DNA of 64,000 bases, taken from positions 124,001 to 188,000 of the forward strand of contig NZ_JAMLIW010000005.1 in NCBI RefSeq assembly GCF_023953935.1, in the 5' to 3' direction. A program made the position numbers and the translations under genes. The stretch is from Thermomonas sp. (GTDB taxonomy: Bacteria > Pseudomonadota > Gammaproteobacteria > Xanthomonadales > Xanthomonadaceae). The notes under the pieces were generated by a model that saw only the letters and a program-made list of their open reading frames with translations, searched no databases and was not told where the DNA came from. Within the stretch, counting starts at the first letter, position 1. Every line of letters begins with the position of its first letter. Below, piece by piece: positions 39,909-50,260 of this stretch.

Positions 39909-40504
39909 TCGCTGCACGCCTCGATGCGCGTCCAAGTGGAGGTGAGTGCCTGTCGTTGGTTGGTGCCGCAGGCGGTCAGGCCGGCGGCTTTGCCGCAGAC
40001 GGCGGAGGTGGACTGGAAGTTCCCGGTCATGCTTTCTTCGGGGCCGCTCAGGCTGTAGTTGTAAGTGGTGTCCACCACGCCGCCAGCACCAAGGAAACGC
40101 CACAACACCGTTCCGCCCTTGGCGCTGGTGGGCGTGAATGACATGTTGACCATGCCGCCAGCGATCTTGCCGCTGAACGGCTGGGTGATGTCGCAGGCGG
40201 TAATGGTGTCGCCGTTGCCCAGCGTGATCCGATAGGCGTGCGAAGCGCTGGACTGCGGTACGCCCATGCCGCCGCAGCGCGGGCGCTTGTCATCGGGATC
40301 CGTGCGCGGTTCGTCGGTGCATTTTTCTTCGGACTCGGTGTCGACGATGGTGGCCGATCCGGCGGCCGAGGCCGGTGCGCTCGACGTGGCAGCCGTTGGC
40401 GCGGGCGTCGGGGCAGGCGGTGTCGTGGTCTGCGGCGCGGGCTTGGAGCAGGCCACGAGCAGCAACAGCGTCAGGGGCAGGCAGGCGCGCATCGGGATGG
40501 GCAT
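39905..40504 (-). CDS. Paralogous lipoprotein 1 of the EEKC-RCGGM family
   Basis: The 199-residue product begins MPIPMRACLPLTLLLLVACS, a lipoprotein signal. After a Pro/Thr/Ala linker comes the block EEKC-x2-EP-x-TD-x2-DKR-x-RCGGM. It is followed by a beta-rich domain with FSGKIAGGMVNMSFTPTSAKGG and YSLSGPEESMTGNFQ, and the end TSTWTRIEACSE. Four to five cysteines outside the signal suggest disulfides in the periplasm. It is the first gene of the trio, 74 bases downstream of the superoxide dismutase gene and in the same direction, so all four may be co-transcribed. Confidence 0.8.
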   Translation of the reverse strand: MPIPMRACLPLTLLLLVACSKPAPQTTTPPAPTPAPTAATSSAPASAAGSATIVDTESEEKCTDEPRTDPDDKRPRCGGMGVPQSSASHAYRITLGNGDTITACDITQPFSGKIAGGMVNMSFTPTSAKGGTVLWRFLGAGGVVDTTYNYSLSGPEESMTGNFQSTSAVCGKAAGLTACGTNQRQALTSTWTRIEACSE

Positions 40505-40578
40505 GGCAGCAGTCCGTTTCGGGGTTGGAATAAGTAGCGGAAATTCCCGCCGGAACCGGACATCCAGCCGATGGCCCA

Positions 40579-41148
40579 TCACGGCACCAGTCGGATCACC
40601 CCGCAGGCCACCCGCGCCCCGGCGTTGCCGGAGGGCTGGCTGGCGTAGTCGTCGACGGCGGCATGGACGATCACGGCGCGGCCGAGGATGTCATGCGGCG
40701 AGCCATCACCCAGACCGACGCCCGTTACCCAGGCATCGACATGGGCCACGCCGTTGGCGTCAGCGACAAGGTTGTCGATGTCGCCGAGGTGGTGCGCGCC
40801 GTGGCCGCTGCGTCCGTGCGGGGCGTGGTTCGGGTTGAAATGCCCGCCGGCGCTGCTGGCGTCGACTGCGCTGCAATCACCGGTTTCGTGGATGTGGAAG
40901 CCGTGGCTGCTGCCGGGCTGGAGCCCACCGATGTCGCCGTGGATGTGCACGCCCCTGGCACCACTGTCGAACATGAGCCGGCCGCTGACCAGGGTCGCCG
41001 AGGCCGCGGCAAGATTGGCGATGGCATGGCGCGCAACCGGCGTCGGCGTGTTCGTCTGCGGACGCGGGGCGGGTGCGCTGGCGCAGGCGGACAAGCCGAC
41101 GGCGAGAATGACGGGCAGCGCGATCCTGAGTTTCAACGCATGCGGCAT
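40579..41148 (-). CDS. sodC: Cu/Zn superoxide dismutase, lipoprotein form
   Basis: SodC converts superoxide to hydrogen peroxide and oxygen in the cell envelope. The 189-residue product has a lipoprotein signal ending LSACAS and a short Pro/Thr linker. The enzyme domain carries metal ligands in GVHIHGD, HGFHIHETGDC, GGHFNPNHAPHG, HLGDIDN and the final RVACGVIRL. The disulfide cysteines are in GDC and VACG. It probably heads the lipoprotein cluster. Confidence 0.93.
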   Translation of the reverse strand: MPHALKLRIALPVILAVGLSACASAPAPRPQTNTPTPVARHAIANLAAASATLVSGRLMFDSGARGVHIHGDIGGLQPGSSHGFHIHETGDCSAVDASSAGGHFNPNHAPHGRSGHGAHHLGDIDNLVADANGVAHVDAWVTGVGLGDGSPHDILGRAVIVHAAVDDYASQPSGNAGARVACGVIRLVP

Positions 41149-41229
41149 GGGACTCTCCGTGGGCGTGTGTGTGCCTGCACTATGCCTGTGACGGGCTTTT
41201 GCCGCCACGGCTGCTCCGATCGTGCCTGT

Positions 41230-41301
41230 CGCGCCCTGCGGTGCGCTCCCACAAGAGGCGGCACAGTGATTTCGCGTGGGAGCGCACCGCAGGGGCGCGA
41301 A
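41230..41301. repeat. Second REP-like inverted pair
   Basis: GCGCCCTGCGGTGCGCTCCC on the left and GGGAGCGCACCGCAGGGGCG on the right are inverted copies separated by about 28 bases. They are the same word as at 13035-13115 but in the opposite arrangement of arms. The pair lies between sodC (promoter side) and the end of ntrC. Confidence 0.75.
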
Positions 41302-41334
41302 GAACGGCCTATCGACCCGAGTGGAGGCAGCTCC

Positions 41335-42757
<1,423 letters not shown>

Positions 42758-42765
<8 letters not shown>

Positions 42766-43792
42766 CGGCCACCTCCACCGCCAGCGGCAGCAACAGGGTG
42801 AACACGGTATGCCCGGGGCGCGAGCGCCAGACCAGCACGCCGCGATGCGCGCGTGCCACCTGTTGTGCCTGCGCCAGCCCGAGCCCGGTGCCTTCGGCAC
42901 GACCGCTGACCAAGGGCAGCAGCAGGTGTTCGGCCAGCTCCGGCGGCACGCCGCGGCCGTCATCGATGATTTCCAGGCGCAGTGCCAGCGGATGCAGGGC
43001 ATCGCCGATGCGCACGCCGTGTTCGGCGCGGGTGCGCAGGCTGACGGTGCCGGCGCCGGCTTCGATCGCGTTGCGCACCAGGTTCCAGACGGCCTGGGTC
43101 AGCGCATCGGCATCACCGAGCAGCTCCGGCAGCGACGGATCGTAGTCACGTTGCAATCGCACCGCCCAACCCGCGTCGCTTTCCGCCAGCCGCACCACCC
43201 GTTCCAGTACCGCGTGCACGTTGATCGCCGCCAGCGCGCGTGGTGGCGCCGGGTTGAGCAGGCGATCGACCAGCACGGCCAGTCGCTGCGCTTCGCTTTC
43301 GATGATGCCGGTGAGTTCGCTTTCGTCGGAACCGACCCGGCGCGCCAGCAGTTGCGCCGCACCCTTGATCCCGGCGAGCGGATTGCGCAATTCGTGGGCC
43401 AGTCCCTTCAGCGAGGCCGCCAGTGCGGAAGGCAGCAGTTGTGCCGGGTCGGTGCCGGGGAATTCGTCGACCGGATGCAGCTCCAGCCAATAGCCAGCCT
43501 CGCTCGGCGTCAGCCACAGGTCGGCGAAGCGGGGGGCGGCGCTGCCGGGGAACGCCAGTCCCACCGCGCGCAGTCGCAGTGGCGCGTCCACGGGTTCGGC
43601 CAGCACGCCGACCAGCTGCTCGCCCGCCTGTTCCAGCGCGGCCGCGTGCAGGCCGTGCAAGCGCCGCTGGCTCACCCCGAACCAGCGCGTGGCCGCGGCA
43701 TTGGCAAATGCGATCCGCGCCCCGGCATCCAGCCGCAGCAGCGGCGTGGCCAGCGCGTCCGGAATGAAATCAGCCGGTGCATCGGAATCCAT
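42758..43792 (-). CDS. glnL: NtrB-type nitrogen sensor histidine kinase
   Basis: The 344-residue soluble kinase has an N-terminal PAS-like domain, an H-box LAHELRNPLAGIKGAAQLL with the phosphorylated His near 133, the N-box VWNLVRNAIEAG, and G-boxes DDGRGVPPELAEH and GTGLGLAQAQ. There is no membrane segment, as in NtrB. It is probably controlled by PII protein binding in this family. The ATG at 43792 (MDSDAPADF) is close to the divergent GGDEF-EAL gene, leaving 103 bases for two promoters. Confidence 0.92.
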
Positions 43793-43895
43793 TTGCACGA
43801 ATTTAGTGCAAATGCGACGGGATGCAAACCGCGCGATTTGCGGCAGCGGAATGTTAGGCTCAGCGCGCACGCCAGGTGCAGTCTCGCTGGGGAAC

Positions 43896-45824
43896 ATGGA
43901 GCGACGGGATCCATCGCCGGAAGATGCGGATCGGGCGCGGCAGCCGCTGGCGCTCAACCCGACCCGCGTACGCCAGATCGGCTGGGTGGTGCTGGCGGTC
44001 TTCGTCACCCTGGTGGCCTTGAACATTGCCCGTGAGCGCTGGGTCTCGGTGCTGTTCGACGCCATCGTCGTGGGCCTGCTGGCGCTGACGCTGTGGCAAA
44101 ACGCGCAGGGCCGGTCGCTGCGGGCGGTTCATCTGATGGTGGCTTCGCTGGCGCTCGGGCTGATGGCCCTGATGTTCGCCGGGCAAGGACTGTACGACGA
44201 AGCGCCGATGGCTTTTCCGACCTTGGTGGTGCTGGCGGCCATGCTTGGAGCACATCGGCTGACCCGGGCGCTGGTGGTGATCCTGCTGGTCTCGCTGGTC
44301 GTCGCCTACGGACTGGATCAAACCGGCATCCTGCCCAGCGTGCAGGATTCTCCGCCCTGGGTTCGGCTGTTCGAGGTGGGGCTGATCCTGGTGATCACCT
44401 GGATGCTGGTGCAGATGATTTCCGACGACCTGCGCAACGCCATCACCCGGCTGGAGGGGGAAAAGCAGGCGCTGCAACAGTCACGTCAGGAAATCGAACG
44501 GCTGGTGCAAAGCGACAATCTGACCGGATTGCCCAACCGCCTGCTGGCCCGCGACCGGCTGGAACAGCTGCTGGTTCAGGGTGCGGAAAGCGGGCGGGTC
44601 GTGGCGGTCATCTTCCTCGATATCGACAACTTCAAGACCATCAACGACTCGCTCGGGCATGCGGCCGGCGATGCGCTGTTGCTGCAGGTGGCGGTCAAGC
44701 TGCGCGCCGCCCTGCGCGACACCGACACGGTGGCCCGGATCTCGGGCGACGAGTTCGTGATCCTGCTGCCCAACCTGAAGACCGAAAGCGCAATCGCCAC
44801 CGTCATCGGCAAGATCAACCGGGCCTTCCGCGAGGCGTTTTCGGTTGACGGGATGTCGGTGCTGGTGACCGTGTCGATGGGCATCACGGTGTCGCCGCGC
44901 GATGGCGAGGACGTCGATGTGTTGCTGAAGAACGCGGACATGGCCATGTACCGGGCCAAGGATCTCGGCCGCAACACGTTCTGCTTCTTCGACCCCGGCA
45001 TGAATGAGAGCGTGGCCGAACAGTTGCGCATCGCTGCCGGCCTGCGCACCGCGCTGGCCAATGGCGAGCTGCGGGTGTACTACCAGCCCCAACTCGAACT
45101 GGCGGGCGAGCGGGTGATCGGCGCCGAGGCGCTGCTGCGCTGGCAACACCCCGAGCAGGGCTTCATCTCGCCCACCGTGTTCATCCCGATCGCCGAACGC
45201 AGCGGGCTGATCCACGAGATCGGCGACTGGGTGCTGCAACAGGCCTGCCGGGACGCGCAACAATGGCGCGCGGCCGGACTGGGCGATCTGACGGTGGCCG
45301 TCAACGTGTCGCCGTTGCAACTGCGCCGGGCCGATTTCGACGTGGTGGTGGCCGCGGCGCTGGCCGCCGCCGGATTGCCCGGTGAAGCACTCGAACTGGA
45401 GTTGACCGAATCCTCGCTGATCGCCGACACCCGCGATCTCGCCGAATTGCTGCAACGGGTGGCGCGGCGCGGCGTGCGGATCGCCATCGACGACTTCGGC
45501 ACCGGCTACTCCAACCTCAGCTACCTGCGTCGACTGGCGGTGCACCGGCTGAAGATCGACCGCGCGTTCGTCGACGGGATTTGCAACGATCCCAACGACG
45601 AGGCGCTGGTGCGCGCCATCACCGAGATGGCCCAATGCCTGGGGCTGGCGGTCGTGGCCGAAGGCATCGAGGACAGTGCCACCCTGCAACGGCTGCGCGG
45701 CTTGGACTGCCAGAGCGGGCAGGGCTACTTCTGGTCGCAGGCGGTGCCGCACGAAGCCTTCGTCGACTTCGTCTGCGCCAGGCGTGGCTGCGTAAACGAC
45801 AGCGGCGGCTGCCGGCCCGGGTGA
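43896..45824 (+). CDS. Membrane GGDEF-EAL cyclic-di-GMP enzyme
   Basis: The 642-residue protein has about six membrane helices in the first 170 residues, a short coiled coil, a GGDEF domain and an EAL domain. The cyclase motif reads SGDEF (about 282-286), a variant known to be compatible with activity. The EAL domain has EALLRW near 411, ELELTESSLIAD, and IDDFGTGYSNLSYLRRL plus KIDRAFVDGI, so phosphodiesterase residues look intact. It either makes or degrades c-di-GMP, or both. The ATG at 43896 precedes MERRDPSPEDADR. Confidence 0.92.
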   Translation: MERRDPSPEDADRARQPLALNPTRVRQIGWVVLAVFVTLVALNIARERWVSVLFDAIVVGLLALTLWQNAQGRSLRAVHLMVASLALGLMALMFAGQGLYDEAPMAFPTLVVLAAMLGAHRLTRALVVILLVSLVVAYGLDQTGILPSVQDSPPWVRLFEVGLILVITWMLVQMISDDLRNAITRLEGEKQALQQSRQEIERLVQSDNLTGLPNRLLARDRLEQLLVQGAESGRVVAVIFLDIDNFKTINDSLGHAAGDALLLQVAVKLRAALRDTDTVARISGDEFVILLPNLKTESAIATVIGKINRAFREAFSVDGMSVLVTVSMGITVSPRDGEDVDVLLKNADMAMYRAKDLGRNTFCFFDPGMNESVAEQLRIAAGLRTALANGELRVYYQPQLELAGERVIGAEALLRWQHPEQGFISPTVFIPIAERSGLIHEIGDWVLQQACRDAQQWRAAGLGDLTVAVNVSPLQLRRADFDVVVAAALAAAGLPGEALELELTESSLIADTRDLAELLQRVARRGVRIAIDDFGTGYSNLSYLRRLAVHRLKIDRAFVDGICNDPNDEALVRAITEMAQCLGLAVVAEGIEDSATLQRLRGLDCQSGQGYFWSQAVPHEAFVDFVCARRGCVNDSGGCRPG

Positions 45825-45960
45825 ACCCGCACAAACGCGGCCCACCCGCCGTACGCCGCCGTGCGGGCGCTGCGGCAAGGCCACCGCGGCGCCAGAGATT
45901 CCCCGGCATTGGCGGATGGTCTAAAATTGCGGCGATTTCACTAACTTGGCTGCCAGACCG

Positions 45961-46593
45961 ATGCTTCCGCTGCTGGGGCTGGTGCTTGCCGCACCGCCCA
46001 CCCTCGGCGCCCTGCCACCCACGCCGCTGCTCCAGCAGGAGCTCGTGCTGCGGCTGGTCGACCCGCCGCGTTGCCTGCACGCACGCTGCCTGGCCGGCGA
46101 ATGGCGGGTGGAGGCGATGCCGACGATCCCGTCCGGCCAGCTGCCTGTCGATGGCAACGCATTGCCGGGTAGCGGCGCACGGCCAAACCTCCCCGGCACG
46201 CCGCCGGAGCAGGTCAAGCTGCGGGGCAACAATGCCCGCGTGGGCTTGCAGTACGGCAGGCAGATGGCGAAAACCGGGCAGACCAGCGTGCGCGTGGTCA
46301 TGGAGACCGGCTACCGGCTGCAGGGCCATGCCGATGACGGCATCGCCGGCACCGGCCCGGTGCTGCGCGGGCAGCTGGAATGGAGCCATGCCCTTGGCCA
46401 ACGCAGCCGCTTGTCGCAAACGGCGCGGCTTGAAGCCGGGCAGCACGGCGCCTACCTGCGCAACAACCTGTTGCTGGATCTGAGCCTGCACCCGAAGTGG
46501 AGCCTGGGCGCCGGCGTGGAAACGCGCCGCGACAGCCACCTGACCACGCGCAACCAGACCGACCTGACGCTGAAGCTGCGCTATCTGCTCTGA
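45961..46593 (+). CDS. Exported protein, probable small outer-membrane beta-barrel
   Basis: From the ATG at 45961 the product has 210 residues, with a short signal peptide (MLPLLGLVLAAPPTLGA). A mature part follows with alternating hydrophobic strands (ARVGLQYGRQM, TSVRVVMETGYRLQ, GQLEWSHALG, NLLLDLSLHPKWSLGAGVETR) and a C-terminal LTLKLRYLL. This ending and strand pattern suggest an outer-membrane barrel. A TTG at 45946 is an alternative start. I cannot name the family. Two cysteines in CLHARC near the N-terminus are unusual for a barrel. Confidence 0.65.
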   Translation: MLPLLGLVLAAPPTLGALPPTPLLQQELVLRLVDPPRCLHARCLAGEWRVEAMPTIPSGQLPVDGNALPGSGARPNLPGTPPEQVKLRGNNARVGLQYGRQMAKTGQTSVRVVMETGYRLQGHADDGIAGTGPVLRGQLEWSHALGQRSRLSQTARLEAGQHGAYLRNNLLLDLSLHPKWSLGAGVETRRDSHLTTRNQTDLTLKLRYLL

Positions 46594-46613
46594 GCGGCGC
46601 GCGGCTGCCTCGG

Positions 46614-47528
46614 TCAGACGGCGTCGATCAACGCGCGCGCGCCCTGCGCCAGCAGGGCCTGGGCCACTTCGACTCCCAACGCTTCCGCCTCAATGACGCT
46701 GCCATGGGCCTGCGCGCGTACGCAGCGGCCATCGATGACCGAACCGACCAGGCCCTGCAAGTGCAGGCGCTCGCCGGATCGCGTGGCCAGTGCCGCCACC
46801 GGCACGTGGCAACTGCCGTGCAAGGCGCGATTCATCGCGCGTTCGGCGTCCACGCAACTGCGGGTCTGCGCATCGTCCAGCGCGGCACACAGCGCGATGA
46901 CCTGCGGACGGTCGCTGCGGCATTCGATCGCGATTGCGCCCTGCGCGGGCGCGGGCAGCCAGGCCGGCGCATCCAGCCGCGCACGGATGCGCGCTTCGAA
47001 CCCGAGCCGTTGCAAGCCGGCGCAGGCCAGCACGATGGCGTCGTAATCGCCGGCATCGAGCTTGCCCAAGCGAGTATTGACGTTGCCGCGCAGGTCACGC
47101 AGGTCGAGGTCGGGCCGCAGTGCGCGCAGCTGGGCCTGCCGGCGCAGCGACGAGGTGCCGACCCGCGCGCCTTGCGGCAGCGCAGCGAGCGCGTCGAAAT
47201 GATTGCTGGCAAAGGCATCGGCGGGATCGCTACGGGCGAGGATCGCGGCCAGGGTGAAGCCCGGCTCCAGCTCCATCGGCACGTCCTTGAGCGAATGCAC
47301 CGCGCAATCGGCCTCACCGCGCTGCATCGCCAGTTCGAGCTCCTTCAGGAACAAGCCCTTGCCACCGATCGCCGCCAGTGAGCGATCGAGGATCTCGTCG
47401 CCACGCGTGGACAGCGGCACCAGTTCCACCTGCAAACCGGGATGGGCCTCGCGCAGGCGGGCGGCGACGTGCTCGGTCTGCCAGAGGGCGAGCTGGCTCT
47501 TGCGGGTGGCGATGCGCAGGGTGGTCAT
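46614..47528 (-). CDS. hemC: Hydroxymethylbilane synthase (porphobilinogen deaminase)
   Basis: HemC polymerises four porphobilinogen units into hydroxymethylbilane for haem and related tetrapyrroles. The 304-residue product starts [14 protein letters not shown] and contains [58 protein letters not shown] and the cofactor-binding cysteine in HGSCHVP (residue 240). It sits downstream of an AlgR-like regulator gene, the order also seen in Pseudomonas. Confidence 0.96.
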   Translation of the reverse strand: MTTLRIATRKSQLALWQTEHVAARLREAHPGLQVELVPLSTRGDEILDRSLAAIGGKGLFLKELELAMQRGEADCAVHSLKDVPMELEPGFTLAAILARSDPADAFASNHFDALAALPQGARVGTSSLRRQAQLRALRPDLDLRDLRGNVNTRLGKLDAGDYDAIVLACAGLQRLGFEARIRARLDAPAWLPAPAQGAIAIECRSDRPQVIALCAALDDAQTRSCVDAERAMNRALHGSCHVPVAALATRSGERLHLQGLVGSVIDGRCVRAQAHGSVIEAEALGVEVAQALLAQGARALIDAV

Positions 47529-47639
47529 GCGCGCATTATCGCCGGTCGGTGTCGAACGCGCCGCGAGGTCACGGGGTGCAGTTTATTGGCAGGACTCCGC
47601 ACGACTGCGCATGGGTGTTCGATGGTCAGGGATGTGCAC

Positions 47640-47830
47640 CTGCCTCGGCAGTGGCGTCCGAACCTTGGCGAACCCATCCGTTCGTGGCGAATCCATCCCG
47701 TTCGTGGTGAGCCTGTCGAACCACGATGGAATGGGTGCCGCCGTTCATGGTTCGACAGGCTCACCACGAACGGCTTTGAGCATCCCGTCCAGGAACGGCG
47801 CAAACACCCCGTCCGGGAACGGCGTAAACA
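47640..47830. repeat. Second cluster of TTCGTGGTGAGCCTGTCGAAC repeats
   Basis: The 322-base spacer between hemC and the AlgR-like gene has no gene. Around 47699-47775 it holds an inverted pair, TTCGTGGTGAGCCTGTCGAA and TTCGACAGGCTCACCACGAA. After it come short direct words (CCCGTCCAGGAACGGCG, then CCCGTCCGGGAACGGCG) near 47786-47825. The repeat family is the one found at 33295-33545. Confidence 0.8.
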
Positions 47831-47850
47831 CCACGGTCAGGAACGATCCG

Positions 47851-48597
47851 TCACAGATGCCGCAACGTCTCGCGCAGCTGGGTCAGGCAGCGGCGGCTGA
47901 TTTCCAGCGGCGTCTCGACATGCCGCAGCACTGCATGCACATTGCCTTCCGGGGAGCGCCGCAGTTCCACGATCTCATCGCGTGCAACGAGGCAGTTGCG
48001 GTGGATGCGCACGAAGCGCCCGGAAAATTCGGTCTCCAGTGACTTCAAGGATTCCTCTATCAGATCCTCGCCGCGCGCGTGGTGGACGACCACGTATTTC
48101 TCGTCGGCCTGCAGATAGCGGATGTCTTCAATCGGAATCAGCCGCAGGCTGCCGCGCAGGCGCGCCGCCAGATGGCTGCGCGCGGCGGCCTGGCTTGCAC
48201 CTTCCTGCTTGCGCTCGCGACCGGCGAGGAAGGTCCGCACCTTGTCCAGCGCGGCGGCCAAGCGCTCTGCGCGGACCGGCTTGACCAGATAGTCGATCGC
48301 CTGTGCCTCGAAGGCCGACAGCGCGTGGGCATCGAAGGCGGTGCAGAACACCACCGCCGGCGGCGTTTCCAGTTCGGCCAGCTGGCGCGCGGTTTCCAGG
48401 CCGTCCATGCCGGGCATGGAAATATCCAGCAACACGAGGTCGGGGGCAGTGTCCGCGCAGGCCGCCAGCGCGGATGGGCCATCGCCGGCTTCGCCGCACA
48501 CTTCGAACCCCGCTTGCCCAGTCAGCAAGTTGCGCAGGCGCGCGCGGGCCAGCGGCTCGTCGTCGACGATCAGCACCTGCACTGCCGCTGCCTCCAT
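47851..48597 (-). CDS. algR: LytTR-family response regulator, AlgR-like
   Basis: The 248-residue product has a receiver domain with the phosphorylation Asp at residue 58 (LVLLDISMPGMDGLE) and a C-terminal LytTR DNA-binding domain (IEDIRYLQADEKYVVVHH, GRFVRIHRNCLVARDEI, ISRRCLTQLRETL). It is close to AlgR, which in Pseudomonas controls alginate, twitching and virulence genes and is likewise next to hemC. The partner kinase is not in the window. What it regulates here is unknown. Confidence 0.88.
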   Translation of the reverse strand: MEAAAVQVLIVDDEPLARARLRNLLTGQAGFEVCGEAGDGPSALAACADTAPDLVLLDISMPGMDGLETARQLAELETPPAVVFCTAFDAHALSAFEAQAIDYLVKPVRAERLAAALDKVRTFLAGRERKQEGASQAAARSHLAARLRGSLRLIPIEDIRYLQADEKYVVVHHARGEDLIEESLKSLETEFSGRFVRIHRNCLVARDEIVELRRSPEGNVHAVLRHVETPLEISRRCLTQLRETLRHL

Positions 48598-48657
48598 CGC
48601 GTGGTCTCCCCGCCAGCGATCACCGCCTGCGATGTTAGCCGCCTCGCTTCGCCGCCG

Positions 48658-49347
48658 TCATCTCGCCGGCACCGCCAGCCGCGCTTCGATCCACTCGCCC
48701 AGCGCACGGATTTCCTCGCCGCAGACCTGATGCTGCATCGGATAGTGCTGCCAGGCCACATCGAAGCCGAGCCCGCGCAACGTCTTCGTCGAGGCATCAC
48801 CGGCCGCCACCGGCACCACCGGATCGAACAGGCCGTGGGCCATGAACAGCGGCTGCGCATTGGCGCCCGGCTGCAACGCCGCCTGCGCTTGTTCCGCGGT
48901 CATCGGCAAATAGGTGGACAGCGCGATCAAGCCAGCCAGCGGCGTCTTGCGTGCCAGCCCGGCCGCCAGGGTCACAGCGCCGCCCTGCGAGAACCCAGCC
49001 AGCAGCATGCGGCTGGCGGGAATGCCGCGCTCGGCCTCGCGCGCAATCAGCGCCTCGACCTGCGCCACCGATTCGGCCACGCCAGCGCGATCCGCGCGTT
49101 GCGCCAGGTCACCGAACTCGAAACTGGTGATGTCGTACCAGGCCCGCATATGCATGCCGCCATTGATCGTCACCGGCCGCACCGGCGCGTGTGGAAACAC
49201 GAAGCGGATCGCCGGCCAACTCCGACGCACCAGCTCCGGCACGATCGGCGCGAAATCGTGGCCGTCGGCACCGAGGCCGTGCAGCCACAGCACCGTCCAT
49301 TGCGGGTTGGGGCCGGTGTCCTGTTCGATGGTGTCCAGCAGCATCAC
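48658..49347 (-). CDS. Carboxylesterase / phospholipase family hydrolase
   Basis: The 229-residue alpha/beta hydrolase has LWLHGLGADGHDF (oxyanion loop), FVFPHAPVRPVTINGGMHMRAWYD, the nucleophile in LAGFSQGGAVTLAAG (Ser 120), AHGLFDPVVPV (acid) and MQHQVCGEEI (His). This is the EstB/YpfH-type carboxylesterase family. The ATG at 49347 is followed directly by a second ATG codon (49344), so either may be used. Confidence 0.87.
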   Translation of the reverse strand: MMLLDTIEQDTGPNPQWTVLWLHGLGADGHDFAPIVPELVRRSWPAIRFVFPHAPVRPVTINGGMHMRAWYDITSFEFGDLAQRADRAGVAESVAQVEALIAREAERGIPASRMLLAGFSQGGAVTLAAGLARKTPLAGLIALSTYLPMTAEQAQAALQPGANAQPLFMAHGLFDPVVPVAAGDASTKTLRGLGFDVAWQHYPMQHQVCGEEIRALGEWIEARLAVPAR

Positions 49348-49526
49348 GGCTCCCCGGGTGGATGCCGCCCATTATGCCGGCAGTCGCGACAGGCTCGTGG
49401 AAGGCACGGGACCCCAGGGACAGGGTCGCTTCCGCCATGCCGGACCAGTCCGCCGCCGCCGTTCCGAGCTACGATCGGCCCACAAAGTCAGGCACCGGAC
49501 CCGCCCCGTATTTCGCTGGAGGCCAC

Positions 49527-49955
49527 ATGACGCAGACATGGTTCCTGTGGGCAGCGCTGGCGGCGGTGTTCGCGGCGATGACCGCGATCTTCGCGAAACT
49601 CGGCCTGGTCGGGGTGAACTCCGACTACGCGACCCTGATCCGCACGGTGATGATCCTCGTCGTCCTCGGCGGCTTTGTGGCCGCCACCGGCAAATGGACC
49701 AACCCGGCCGCGCTGTCGCCACGGGTCTGGCTGTTCCTCGGCCTGTCCGCGCTGGCAACCGGCGCTTCCTGGGTCTGTTATTTCCGCGCCTTGCAAGTTG
49801 GCGATGCCGCGCAGGTGGCGGCGGTGGACAAGGCCAGCGTGCTGCTGGTCGCGGTGTTCGCCGTGTTGCTGCTGGGAGAACGCCCGTCGCTGCGTGATTG
49901 GCTCGGCATCGCGATGATCGCCGGCGGCGTGCTGCTGCTGGCCCTGCGCCGCTGA
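49527..49955 (+). CDS. Half-size EamA-family transporter
   Basis: The 142-residue protein has five membrane helices forming a single EamA domain. Its pieces include FAAMTAIFAKLGLVGVNSDYA, GLSALATGASWVCYFRALQVG and AVDKASVLLVAVFAVLLLGE. Such half-size members work as dimers. CTGGAGG precedes the ATG at 49527. Substrate unknown. Confidence 0.85.
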   Translation: MTQTWFLWAALAAVFAAMTAIFAKLGLVGVNSDYATLIRTVMILVVLGGFVAATGKWTNPAALSPRVWLFLGLSALATGASWVCYFRALQVGDAAQVAAVDKASVLLVAVFAVLLLGERPSLRDWLGIAMIAGGVLLLALRR

Positions 49956-50260
49956 GGTGGTTGCGGCTTCTGCGCGTTCTGGCGATATTTGGCCGGCCAA
50001 TTCTCGTCAAGTTTGGCCGCCCGAGCAAACGGACGGGCGCCCCTGAGTGGTCTTCGCCAGCTTTAATAAGCAGCTTCGCCCGCAAATCGGACTGCAAACC
50101 ACCACCGATCTGACCACGATCGCCACGCCAGTTGATCGGCTTGGCCGGATGAATTTGCCACGCCCAGCAACTCGACTGACCACGTCCGGCAGTGCACTGA
50201 CCGGCCGAGTTCGGCCAAAAGGAGAACTTCAGCCCTGGCCCCATCGACGGCCGATTGATT
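49956..50260. other. Gene-free spacer at the edge of the accessory region
   Basis: No convincing gene is seen in these 305 bases. The words TTTGGCCGGCCAA (about 49988), GTTTGGCCGCC (about 50010) and GAGTTCGGCCAAAA (about 50208) recur in both orientations. This suggests a remnant or a site used by an element, but no integrase gene or matching distal repeat was found in the window. Confidence 0.4.

Noticed and set aside
44738-44752. SGDEF instead of GGDEF taken as an inactive cyclase
   Set aside because: A serine at the first glycine is tolerated in active diguanylate cyclases, and the rest of the domain is intact.
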